From Eggerthellales bacterium UBA948 (lineage in GTDB: Bacteria > Actinomycetota > Coriobacteriia > Coriobacteriales > UBA8131), in contig DBCW01000077.1 of the NCBI GenBank assembly GCA_002293265.1, positions 10,928 to 23,705 on the forward strand: a stretch of 12,778 nt of DNA. The letters run 5' to 3'. Shown here piece by piece: positions 1 through 7,002 of this stretch. Under the pieces are notes generated by a model, which did no database searches, was not told the DNA's origin, and saw only the letters and a list, made by a program, of their open reading frames with translations. Made by a program: the position numbers and the translations under genes. Position 1 is the first letter of the stretch. Each line of letters starts with the position of its first letter.

Positions 1-1
1 C

Positions 2-1120
2 TCGGATGAGACCTTCATGTCCTACACCGCATCGTCGAGTGCAATAACCGTTCCGGCAGACGTTGCCAAGATGCGCTGCCGGGTGTATACGACGGTGTCA
101 CCCGATGATTACAAGGGAGCCGTAAGTATCGGCACGACAAGGACGGACTTCTCCAAGGGAGATAACCTCTACTCCGCACTTCTCATGCAAAGTGACACCA
201 TCAATCTACGTGTTGCGAAAAACGATGTGGTGAATCAGATCAACGTCTCAACGGAGAGCATCCTGATATCGGGGAGCAAGATACACATCACAGGTGAGAC
301 CACCATAAATAGCGCCGTCATCCAGTCGGCAATGATCGCAAACCTCGCCGTCACTAACGCCAAAATCGCCGATGCCACGATACAAAGTGCCAAGATCGCC
401 GCCATAGACGCGGCAAAAATCACGACAGGCACTTTGGCGGCTGCAAGAATCGGTGCTGCTACCATCACGGCCGATAAGGTGTCGACAAACTTCCTTGAAA
501 CCCTTACGGGAAGCTCGGCCATCCGCATCACCGGCACCACCATCAGCTACTACAGCGGAAGCGCGGTGACATCACAGATAAATGCCAACGGTTTCGAGCT
601 TACCCGTGACAGCGTCAAGATCGGTCGTATCGGCACCAACAGTATCGTCTCCAACGCAGCGTGGCGTGGTCTCGTGTTCGATCTTGAGTATGCCGGAAAC
701 TACATGTCATGGGCATGGAGGGAAAGCACGTCTGCCACGGCCTACACGACGAAGTTCACCTACTACAGAAGCAAGCTCGAAAACGGCATGGAGAAGGGTT
801 TTCACTTCGGGGATGTGGTCTATTTCAAAAGCGGTATCGCAGTAGCGTCCGGCTCAAGTACGGTAACCAACTACATCGGGTACTGGACGTTCAGCTCAAC
901 TGCCTACCTCGCCCGTGTCACCACGAACAGCAAAGCCGGGGTGGCACTCGGTGGAAGTAACCTTTTGCTCGGAAGTCAGGGTACGTGGGTGGACTTAAAT
1001 ACCCTTCGCGCCATCTGCGCGCTCCTTGCAAGCAAGACGGTGTATTTGCCTGCAAGCTCCACGGGGCTCGGGAGCTACTGGTCGGTCACATTCCCATCAA
1101 TGACCACATGGTCTACGTAA
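2..1120 (+). CDS. Phage tail fibre/tip protein, C-terminal part (5' truncated)
   Basis: The reading frame is open from the first base, so the true start lies upstream; 372 residues are visible. The first third carries a segment typical of siphophage tail tip/Gp58-like proteins (SKIHITGETTI with NDVVNQINVS before it). It is followed by imperfect short repeats of the type AKIADATIQSAKIAAIDAAK (bases about 300-480), which in such proteins form a fibrous stem. The remainder is rich in Ser, Thr, Gly, Tyr and Trp and looks like a distal knob for host attachment; I recognise no enzymatic motif in it. It is followed after 15 bases by a small gene with its own Shine-Dalgarno, then the lysis cassette, the usual order at the late end of a phage structural operon. 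Function as host-recognition fibre is inferred from family resemblance and position. Confidence 0.75.
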   Translation, partial: SDETFMSYTASSSAITVPADVAKMRCRVYTTVSPDDYKGAVSIGTTRTDFSKGDNLYSALLMQSDTINLRVAKNDVVNQINVSTESILISGSKIHITGETTINSAVIQSAMIANLAVTNAKIADATIQSAKIAAIDAAKITTGTLAAARIGAATITADKVSTNFLETLTGSSAIRITGTTISYYSGSAVTSQINANGFELTRDSVKIGRIGTNSIVSNAAWRGLVFDLEYAGNYMSWAWRESTSATAYTTKFTYYRSKLENGMEKGFHFGDVVYFKSGIAVASGSSTVTNYIGYWTFSSTAYLARVTTNSKAGVALGGSNLLLGSQGTWVDLNTLRAICALLASKTVYLPASSTGLGSYWSVTFPSMTTWST

Positions 1121-1135
1121 GAGGAGGTGAGAGGC

Positions 1136-1414
1136 ATGGCTGAAAACCCGGTAACCATTGACGTTTTGGAGGTGTCCGACGAGCGGGTATACATCGCGGT
1201 TCCCCACCCCGAGGCACACGTCATCACTAATGCCAAGACCACGACTGCGACCAAACCGACGGTTGCGGAAGTGACGCTTGCGAGCATGGTGGAACAAGCA
1301 GTGTCCGAACTTCGCAGCGAACTTAAAGCGGAGCTTCAAACTGAGCTCGCAATCGAGATAGGAGGAAAGATAAATGCTACAGATCAAAAACTATCAACTG
1401 GTGGACTTACTTGA
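1136..1414 (+). CDS. Small phage protein of unknown function
   Basis: This gene encodes 92 residues. The ATG at 1136 is chosen over the GTG at 1127 because GAGGAGGT (1121-1128) is a strong ribosome binding site at 7 bases from the ATG, while the GTG lies inside it. The N-terminal half is beta-rich and Thr-rich. The C-terminal half (residues about 50-75) is a charged amphipathic helix with alternating SELRSELKAELQTEL, suggesting a short coiled coil. I recognise no domain. It sits between the tail fibre and a DUF1617-like gene and overlaps the latter by 41 bases in another frame, so the two are probably translated together. A small tail-associated or assembly accessory protein is the likeliest reading, by position only. 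Confidence 0.6.
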   Translation: MAENPVTIDVLEVSDERVYIAVPHPEAHVITNAKTTTATKPTVAEVTLASMVEQAVSELRSELKAELQTELAIEIGGKINATDQKLSTGGLT

Positions 1415-1793
1415 GTTTTTGGAAAAGGCGGAACTAAGACCTAAGGCCTCTCGCGTGAGAACCAAGCTGGGCAAGCTCATCCTTGCAAAAATACAAGACC
1501 TGCAGGCAGACGAGATGGCGCTCTTAGAGAAGTACGGCAAGCGCGACGATGCGGGTAAACTTCTGGAAAACGATGGTACCTACAGTCTCATCGAAGACAC
1601 TGCCGCCGAGTATCACGTAGAGAAGCGCACACTTCTTGAAGAGATGGCCAACATCAATGCCGATGAGCTGCGCGTAAGTCTCGGCACTCTGATCGAAGAG
1701 ATGGAGTCTTGCGAGAGTAGGCTTTCGGGCAAGGATGCGGAGGTGTTAGATCTTTTGCTCGACATGTTGGAAGCGGAGGTGAAGGGGCTTTGA
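1374..1793 (+). CDS. DUF1617-like phage protein
   Basis: This gene encodes 139 residues, with ATG at 1374 preceded by AGGAGG (1360-1365) at 8 bases. The opening (LQIKNYQLVDLLEFLEKAEL, then RPKASRVRTKLGKLI) resembles the DUF1617 family of small phage proteins encoded between tail genes and the holin. The rest is a highly charged, mostly helical protein with a central YSLIEDTAAEYHVEKRTLLE segment and a Leu-rich C-terminus. No catalytic motif or membrane segment is visible. Its start overlaps the preceding gene by 41 bases. It is the last gene before the terminator that separates the structural from the lysis module. Family assignment is from memory of the sequence pattern; the molecular role of the family is not known to me. 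Confidence 0.6.
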   Translation: MLQIKNYQLVDLLEFLEKAELRPKASRVRTKLGKLILAKIQDLQADEMALLEKYGKRDDAGKLLENDGTYSLIEDTAAEYHVEKRTLLEEMANINADELRVSLGTLIEEMESCESRLSGKDAEVLDLLLDMLEAEVKGL

Positions 1794-1856
1794 GGAACAA
1801 AAACAGATACGGCATCCGCGCCGGACCTCGGCGCAAAGACAATCTATCCACTGTAG

Positions 1857-1884
1857 GCGCACTCAAACAGAGGGCGCTTTTTTA
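1857..1884 (+). terminator. Intrinsic terminator upstream of the holin
   Basis: GCGC (1857-1860) pairs with GCGC (1873-1876) and CTC pairs with GAG around an AAACA loop, with one internal A/G mismatch. The stem runs directly into six T residues. It ends only about 10 bases before the holin ribosome binding site. A second perfect 6-bp hairpin (GCGCCG/CGGCGC, 1818-1834) lies just upstream. GCGCC at 1818-1822 could alternatively pair with GGCGC at 1856-1860, which would open the terminator. Confidence 0.55.
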
Positions 1885-1909
1885 TTACACAAACAAGGAG
1901 GTTAGGAAC

Positions 1910-2326
1910 ATGAAGACAATCTGGGCATGGACACAGACGGCGTTTGCCGGAATCGGTGGCGTAGTTGGGTGGTATCTGGGCGGACTGGACGGCTTTTTGT
2001 ACGTTCTCATTGCTTTTGTGGCGGTTGACTACATCACAGGTGTACTCAGGGCAATTTCTGAAAGACAGCTTTCCAGCCGCATTGGAGCGAAAGGCATCAC
2101 CAAGAAGGTGGCGATCTTTCTCGTGGTCGGCATCGGGCATCTGATCGATGCCTACTTGCTTGGCACTGACGGAGCGATTTTAAGGACTGCGGTCATCTTC
2201 TTTTATATCTCAAACGAGGGGATATCTCTGCTCGAAAATGCAACGGCCATTGGGCTTCCCGTGCCTGAAAAACTCAAGCAGGTATTGGCGCAGCTCCACG
2301 GCAAGGACGGAGGTGAGACGAAATGA
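1910..2326 (+). CDS. Phage holin (phage_holin_4 type)
   Basis: This gene encodes 138 residues from the ATG at 1910, which has a near-perfect AAGGAGGT (1895-1902) in front. The longer open frame reaching back to 1790 has no ribosome binding site and runs through the terminator, so it is rejected. Hydrophobic segments lie at about residues 8-24, 27-48, 66-84 and 88-104, separated by a basic loop (ERQLSSRIGAKGITKK). The motifs VDYITGVLRAI and YISNEGISLLEN are characteristic of the toxin secretion/phage lysis holin family. The protein is expected to form holes in the cytoplasmic membrane that release the endolysin encoded 90 bases downstream. Its stop overlaps the start of a 33-codon ORF as ATGA, which indicates translational coupling. 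Confidence 0.9.
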   Translation: MKTIWAWTQTAFAGIGGVVGWYLGGLDGFLYVLIAFVAVDYITGVLRAISERQLSSRIGAKGITKKVAIFLVVGIGHLIDAYLLGTDGAILRTAVIFFYISNEGISLLENATAIGLPVPEKLKQVLAQLHGKDGGETK

Positions 2327-2424
2327 ACGACTTATTCGGAATTGAACTTATAGACGGCGAAGAGTTCACGCAAGAGACGCTAGATGAACTCTCTAACGGA
2401 AAAGGAGACGATGAAAATGAGTAA
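2323..2424 (+). CDS. Very small acidic lysis-cassette ORF
   Basis: A 33-residue ORF starts at an ATG that overlaps the holin stop (ATGA). GGAGGTGA (2309-2316) lies 6 bases upstream, a spacing as good as that of its neighbours. It ends 8 bases inside the endolysin gene, so holin, this ORF and endolysin form a chain of overlapping frames. The peptide is strongly acidic (MNDLFGIELIDGEEF at the start, many Asp/Glu, one Lys) and has no membrane segment, so it is not a second holin. It may be a short regulatory peptide, or its translation may mainly serve to couple expression of the endolysin. I recognise no family. Confidence 0.5.
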   Translation: MNDLFGIELIDGEEFTQETLDELSNGKGDDENE

Positions 2425-3346
2425 CAGCAGCCTTGTGTCACACGTAAATATATCGCCGAACAGGAATTCACCCAGAAACAAGTCCATAGACACCATCACC
2501 ATCCACTGCGTCGTAGGGCAATGCTCAGTAGAGACTTTGGGTAATATCTTCAAGCCCGCGTCCCGTCAGGCATCGTCAAACTACGGTGTCGGGACAGACG
2601 GCAGGATTGGTATGTATGTGGAAGAAAAAGACCGCTCGTGGTGTACATCATCTGCCGCAAATGACAACCGCGCTATCACCATCGAGGTGGCAAGCGACAC
2701 TACAGCCCCTTATGCAGTAAACGCCAAGGCTTACGCAGCACTCATAGACCTTGTGACCGATATCTGTAAAAGAAACGGTATCAAGAAACTGCTCTGGAAA
2801 GGCGACAAATCGCTTATCGGGCAGGTAGGCAAGCAAAACATGACGGTTCACCGCTGGTTTGCCAATAAGTCGTGTCCGGGCGACTACCTCTATGAGCGCC
2901 ACGGTGCGATTGCTGATGAGGTGAACAGGCGGCTCGGCGCGGTTTCCGATACGCCGTCTGCGCCACCTGCGTCAGGTTCTATCAAGGTGGGTGACACGGT
3001 AAGCCTTGCTAAAGATGCCACCTACTACACGGGAGGTGCAATACCCACGTGGGTCAAATCCCAAAACTGGATTGTGAAAGAGGTCAAGGGAGACCGTGCC
3101 GTCATCGACAAAAACGTCACCGGCACAAACGCCATCATGAGTCCTGTGAACGTAAAGTTCCTGACCGTTGTTGGTGGCAATGCCGCTCCAAGCTATGACA
3201 CTTACACGGTGGTTAAGGGTGACTCCCTTTGGGGCATCGCAAACAAAAAGCTCGGAGATGGCGAGCGCTATCCTGAGATCAAGGCACTTAACGGCCTAAC
3301 TTCCAACACCATCTATGCCGGGCAGGTACTGAAGCTGCCCAAATGA
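2417..3346 (+). CDS. Endolysin: N-acetylmuramoyl-L-alanine amidase with LysM
   Basis: This gene encodes 309 residues from the ATG at 2417, which lies 9 bases after AAAGGAG (2401-2407). An in-frame ATG at 2411 is too close to that site, and the one at 2384 has no site. Residues about 20-175 are an Amidase_2 (PGRP-like) zinc amidase domain. The expected zinc ligands are visible: H30 in ITIHCVVG, H145 in TVHRWF and C153 in SCPG. Residues about 188-252 look like an SH3-type wall-binding segment, and residues about 262-308 are a LysM domain (YTVVKGDSLWGIA to GQVLKLPK). The enzyme is expected to cut the bond between muramic acid and the stem peptide L-Ala. There is no signal peptide, consistent with holin-dependent release. 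A strong terminator follows. Confidence 0.92.
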   Translation: MSNSSLVSHVNISPNRNSPRNKSIDTITIHCVVGQCSVETLGNIFKPASRQASSNYGVGTDGRIGMYVEEKDRSWCTSSAANDNRAITIEVASDTTAPYAVNAKAYAALIDLVTDICKRNGIKKLLWKGDKSLIGQVGKQNMTVHRWFANKSCPGDYLYERHGAIADEVNRRLGAVSDTPSAPPASGSIKVGDTVSLAKDATYYTGGAIPTWVKSQNWIVKEVKGDRAVIDKNVTGTNAIMSPVNVKFLTVVGGNAAPSYDTYTVVKGDSLWGIANKKLGDGERYPEIKALNGLTSNTIYAGQVLKLPK

Positions 3347-3365
3347 AACTGAATATTCGGTACGC

Positions 3366-3410
3366 AAGCGCCCCTCTTCTGTCTGTAGACGGTAGAGGGG
3401 CGCTTTTTCT
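3366..3410 (+). terminator. Intrinsic terminator after the lysis cassette
   Basis: A 12-bp perfect stem pairs 3366-3377 with 3394-3405 (AGCGCCCCTCT with AGAGGGGCGCT at its core), with a 16-base loop containing a further GTC/GAC mini-stem. The T-rich tail TTTTTCTTTT follows. Its end is about 10 bases from the ribosome binding site of the next gene. Confidence 0.85.
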
Positions 3411-3436
3411 TTTCCCCTCCGACTGGAGGAATACCG

Positions 3437-3838
3437 ATGACCGATGCACAAAAACAGCAAATTCGCTTACGCCGCGCCAAGGGTGAAAGCTACAGCGCTA
3501 TCGCCCGTGCGCTCAATATATCCGAAAACACCATCAAGTCTTTCTGCCGCCGAAACAACATCGGTGTTGCCAAAAAGTCCGAACAGCCAACAGCCACAGA
3601 CCTTTGTGCCAACTGTGGATGCCTGCTCAGTCACACGCAGGGAGCCAAGCACAAGCGATTTTGCTCGGACAAATGCCGTATGTCTTGGTGGAAGGCTCAT
3701 CCCGAAGCCATAAACCGCAAGGCGCTCTACCGCTTTGTTTGCCAGACCTGTGGCACAGAGTTTGAAGCCTACGGGAACGCCGGCCGCAAATACTGCTCTC
3801 GCACTTGCTTTGGGGCGGCGCGGAGGACTTTTCTATGA
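3437..3838 (+). CDS. Helix-turn-helix and zinc-finger protein of the recombinase cassette
   Basis: This gene encodes 133 residues from an ATG preceded by GGAGGAA. Residues about 5-40 form a helix-turn-helix of the sigma-70 region 4/resolvase C-terminal kind (GESYSAIARALNISENTIKS). Two four-cysteine clusters follow: C57, C60, C76, C80 and C102, C105, C120, C124, each of the form CxxC...CxxxC and so likely zinc-binding. The layout suggests a small DNA-binding regulator. Genes of this type, often annotated sigma-70-like, occur directly before prophage serine recombinases. It could control the recombinases or act in directing excision, but neither is shown by the sequence. It is translationally coupled to the next gene by an ATGA overlap at 3835-3838. 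Confidence 0.65.
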   Translation: MTDAQKQQIRLRRAKGESYSAIARALNISENTIKSFCRRNNIGVAKKSEQPTATDLCANCGCLLSHTQGAKHKRFCSDKCRMSWWKAHPEAINRKALYRFVCQTCGTEFEAYGNAGRKYCSRTCFGAARRTFL

Positions 3839-4071
3839 GCAAGGAAGAGGCAATCCTTCACTACAAAGCGGCGATGGCTGTTTTTAAGACGTGGCTCACA
3901 GAAGGCATTATCAGCCACGGTGACCTTGCGGCAATATCGACAACACTGGCTCAAAAATACGGTTTATCACTGTCGAGTATTTACCTCGAAAATGACTTGC
4001 TATGTAGGGAAAACAGAGTGATATATGGTAGCGAAGGAGGTTTGTATGAACAGAAGAATAACGAAAATTGA
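3835..4071 (+). CDS. Small SHOCT-like protein of the recombinase cassette
   Basis: This gene encodes 78 residues from the ATG at 3835, which overlaps the preceding stop as ATGA and has GGAGGA (3822-3827) upstream. The longer frame from 3805 begins inside the zinc-finger gene without a binding site. Residues about 8-45 (KTWLTEGIISHGDLAAIS then LAQKYGLSLSSIY) resemble the short helical SHOCT-like module found in small proteins next to prophage recombinases. The C-terminal codons contain the ribosome binding site of the recombinase, and the two genes overlap by 26 bases. No catalytic motif is seen. A recombination accessory or regulatory role is inferred from position only. Confidence 0.5.
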   Translation: MSKEEAILHYKAAMAVFKTWLTEGIISHGDLAAISTTLAQKYGLSLSSIYLENDLLCRENRVIYGSEGGLYEQKNNEN

Positions 4072-5359
4072 GATGCAACCTACGCTGCCAACCTTAAAGC
4101 GCACAGCGGCTTATGCCCGTGTGTCAGGGGCTAAAGACGAGATGCTCCACTCGCTTGCCGCCCAGGTGAGCTTTTATGCCAAGCTAATACAGGATAATCC
4201 TGAATGGGACTACGCTGGCGTGTATGCAGACGAAGCGGAAACCGGCACCAAGGATTCACGCCCGGAATTCATGCGGCTCGTTGCTGACTGTAAGGCAGGA
4301 CTGATTGATGAGATTATCACCAAGTCGATCAGCCGCTTTGCCAGAAACACGGTGACGCTCTTGGAAACGGTGCGGGAGTTAAAGGCACTCGGCATCGGGG
4401 TCTATTTTGAAGAACAACGGATTCACACCTTAAGTGCCGACGGGGAACTTATGCTCACCATTCTTGCAAGCTACGCTCAAGAAGAGAGCCGCTCGGTCAG
4501 TGAGAACTGCAAGTGGCGTATCCGCAAGGATTTCAAAGAGGGCAAGCCCTCAAACAACATCCGCATTTACGGCTACGAGTACAAGGCTGGGGGTTTCACC
4601 ATCATTGAAGAGGAAGCCGCCGTGGTTCGGATGATATTTGCCGATTACCTATCAGGGCTTGGAAAAAACGCCATCATGAAAAAGCTGATACGGTTGGGCG
4701 TTCCCACCAAGCTCGGTGGGCGCTGGTCGGAAAGTGTTATCGGCTCAATCCTAAAAAATGAAAAGTACATCGGGGACATGTGCCTGCAAAAAGGCTACGT
4801 TACCGACCACCTTACCAAGCACCAAGTAAAAAACAATGGTGAGCTTCCGAAGTTCTACGTTGAAAACCACCACGAGCCGATTATCAGCCGTGAGATATAT
4901 GAAGCGGCTCAAATTGAAATGGCTCGTCGGGCAGCTTTGGCTAATCACCCTGGGGAGCGTGTATTAAGCGAGTTTTCAGGCTTAATAGTCTGCGGACGCT
5001 GCAAAGCTAAGTTCAGACGCAAGATAAATGGCGCCGGAACAAAATACGCCAAAGTGGTCTGGGCTTGTGCGACCTACACCTACCGAGGCAAGCACGAGTG
5101 TGCCGCCAAGCGCATACCCGATGATATCCTCAAAGAAAAGTGTGCCGAGGCTCTAGGGCTTACCGAGCATGACCCTGCCATATTCACGGCCAAGGTGGAG
5201 CGTATCACAGTGCCTGATGACGGCATTTTAGTGTTCACGTTTAAGAACGGAACAGAGCGAACTCTTAGCTGGAAAAACCGCTCCCGAGCGATGAGTTGGA
5301 CAGACGAGATGAAACAAGCTGCCCGCAAGCGAGCGTTGGGGGGTGTGGACAATGGCTAA
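4046..5359 (+). CDS. Large serine recombinase A (no coiled-coil insertion)
   Basis: This gene encodes 437 residues from the ATG at 4046, five bases after AAGGAGG (4034-4040); the ATG at 4025 has no site. The N-terminal resolvase domain spans about residues 18-160, with nucleophile S27 in YARVS and the catalytic block SISRFARN (94-101). A recombinase domain follows at about 170-300, then a zinc ribbon with C316, C319, C341 and C352. Unlike recombinase B there is no long coiled-coil segment after the ribbon, and the protein ends in a beta-hairpin-like tail (GILVFTFKNGTER) that is shared with B. The stop overlaps the start of B by 8 bases. It likely acts in site-specific integration or excision, perhaps together with B. 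Confidence 0.9.
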   Translation: MNRRITKIEMQPTLPTLKRTAAYARVSGAKDEMLHSLAAQVSFYAKLIQDNPEWDYAGVYADEAETGTKDSRPEFMRLVADCKAGLIDEIITKSISRFARNTVTLLETVRELKALGIGVYFEEQRIHTLSADGELMLTILASYAQEESRSVSENCKWRIRKDFKEGKPSNNIRIYGYEYKAGGFTIIEEEAAVVRMIFADYLSGLGKNAIMKKLIRLGVPTKLGGRWSESVIGSILKNEKYIGDMCLQKGYVTDHLTKHQVKNNGELPKFYVENHHEPIISREIYEAAQIEMARRAALANHPGERVLSEFSGLIVCGRCKAKFRRKINGAGTKYAKVVWACATYTYRGKHECAAKRIPDDILKEKCAEALGLTEHDPAIFTAKVERITVPDDGILVFTFKNGTERTLSWKNRSRAMSWTDEMKQAARKRALGGVDNG

Positions 5360-6947
5360 TGTACGGGTAATACCCGCCACCGCTCCCGTTCTCTCAGCAC
5401 AGGAGCGCAACTCAGGCTACAGGCGGCGTGTGGCGTTTTATGCGCGTGTCAGCACCGATTCCTCGGAGCAGAAAACCTCATATGATGCCCAAGTGGACTA
5501 CTACACCAAATTCATCCAGAGCCACCCCGAGTGGGAGTTTGTCTGCGGATATACCGATGAGGGTATAAGCGCGGTCAACACCAAGCGGCGCGAGGGCTTC
5601 AAACAGATGGTGGCAGACGGTTTGGCGGGTAAATTCGACCTACTCGTTACCAAGTCAGTCAGCCGTTTTGCCAGAAACACCGTGGACAGCTTGACCACCG
5701 TCCGCAAGCTGAAAGAGGTCGGCTGTGAAATCTGGTTTGAAGAGCAAAACATCTACACACTGGACTCTAAAGGCGAGCTGCTGATAACCATCATGAGTAG
5801 CCTTGCACAAGAAGAGAGCCGCTCCATTTCTGAAAACGTAACATGGGGTCAGCGCAAGCGCATGGCAGACGGCAAAGTCAGTCTGCCGTACAAGCAGTTT
5901 TTAGGTTATGAGAAAGGCGAGGACGGTCTGCCGCAGATTGTGCCTGCCGAAGCCGACATCGTGCGGCTCATTTTCAGGCTTTATATGGAGGGCAAGACAC
6001 CATCAGCAATCGCCAAGTTCCTAAGCGTGAACAACATTCCGTCACCAGCAGGCAAAACCACATGGCAAAGTGCTGTTGTTCGGTCAATCCTGACCAACGA
6101 AAAGTACAAAGGTCACGCGCTTTTGCAAAAGACGTTTTGCGCTGATTTCCTCACCAAGAAGATGGTTAAAAACGAAGGGCAGGTTCAGCAATACTACGTT
6201 GAGGACAGCCACCCTGCCATCATTGAACCCAACGAATTCGACACGGTTCAACTTGAGATAGGGCGGCGAAAGAGCCTCGGAAAGGTCACAAGCTCAACGA
6301 GCATATTCTCATCAAGGCTCATCTGCGCTGATTGCGGAGGGCATTTCGGTAAAAAGGTCTGGGGTAGCTACAAGGGGGATAAGACCTACCGCAAAGAAGT
6401 CTGGAGATGTAACGATAAATACAAGCGGCAAGGCAAGCCCGGCAAGGGCTGCCAAACACCACACATCACAGAATATGAGATAAAGACTCGGTTCTTGTCA
6501 GCATTCAACCGCCTGATGGAGAGTCGAGACGGTATAACCCAGGATTGCAGGCTTGCCCAGAGCGTCCTTTGCGATACAAAAGCGATTGATGCCGAACTCG
6601 CTGAACTACAAAACGAAATTGAGGTGGTCACTGAGCTATCACGAAAAGCCATCTACGAAAACGCCCGAACCGCTGTCAACCAGACCGAGTGGTCAGCACG
6701 TAACAATGCCTACCTCGAGCGCCACGCTGAGGCTTCAAAGCGAATGGATGAGCTGGAAGCCGCCAAGCTGCAGCGGCTCGGCAAGGCCAAAATCATCGAG
6801 GGCTTCATTAGGGATATTGCCAACCGCCCACTTGTCCTTACGGAGTTTGACGATAAGCTCTGGCTGGCGGTCATCGACACCGCCACGGTCGATAGGGACG
6901 GCAGAGTGACATTTAGGTTCAGGAACGGCACCGAGATAACCGCTTAA
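5352..6947 (+). CDS. Large serine recombinase B (with coiled coil)
   Basis: This gene encodes 531 residues from the ATG at 5352; the GTG at 5343 falls within the G-rich binding site. The resolvase domain spans about residues 24-170, with nucleophile S34 in YARVS and the block SVSRFARN (102-109). A recombinase domain occupies about 180-315. The zinc ribbon has C325, C328, C353 and C367. A coiled coil at about 408-475 (DAELAELQNEIEVVTELSRK and on) is the segment that in large serine integrases mediates synapsis. The C-terminus GRVTFRFRNGTEI matches the end of recombinase A. It is the last gene of the prophage-like block on this strand, so an attachment junction may lie just after it. No terminator is visible downstream. 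Confidence 0.92.
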   Translation: MANVRVIPATAPVLSAQERNSGYRRRVAFYARVSTDSSEQKTSYDAQVDYYTKFIQSHPEWEFVCGYTDEGISAVNTKRREGFKQMVADGLAGKFDLLVTKSVSRFARNTVDSLTTVRKLKEVGCEIWFEEQNIYTLDSKGELLITIMSSLAQEESRSISENVTWGQRKRMADGKVSLPYKQFLGYEKGEDGLPQIVPAEADIVRLIFRLYMEGKTPSAIAKFLSVNNIPSPAGKTTWQSAVVRSILTNEKYKGHALLQKTFCADFLTKKMVKNEGQVQQYYVEDSHPAIIEPNEFDTVQLEIGRRKSLGKVTSSTSIFSSRLICADCGGHFGKKVWGSYKGDKTYRKEVWRCNDKYKRQGKPGKGCQTPHITEYEIKTRFLSAFNRLMESRDGITQDCRLAQSVLCDTKAIDAELAELQNEIEVVTELSRKAIYENARTAVNQTEWSARNNAYLERHAEASKRMDELEAAKLQRLGKAKIIEGFIRDIANRPLVLTEFDDKLWLAVIDTATVDRDGRVTFRFRNGTEITA

Positions 6948-7002
6948 ATTTCATCATAGGAATACATTATGGTTTACGGCTCACCTTCAGGCAGGCTGTT
7001 TT

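Noticed and set aside
582..960. Several + and - strand ORFs inside the tail fibre gene
   Set aside because: They lack ribosome binding sites and lie in other frames of a clear tail protein gene; the low-complexity Ser/Ala/Thr repeats produce open shadows.
2..1120. Diversity-generating retroelement target in the tail fibre
   Set aside because: No reverse transcriptase, template repeat or typical variable-region C-terminus can be seen in the window.
1790..1909. N-terminal extension of the holin back to a TTG
   Set aside because: It would run through an intrinsic terminator, has no binding site, and the ATG at 1910 has a near-perfect one.
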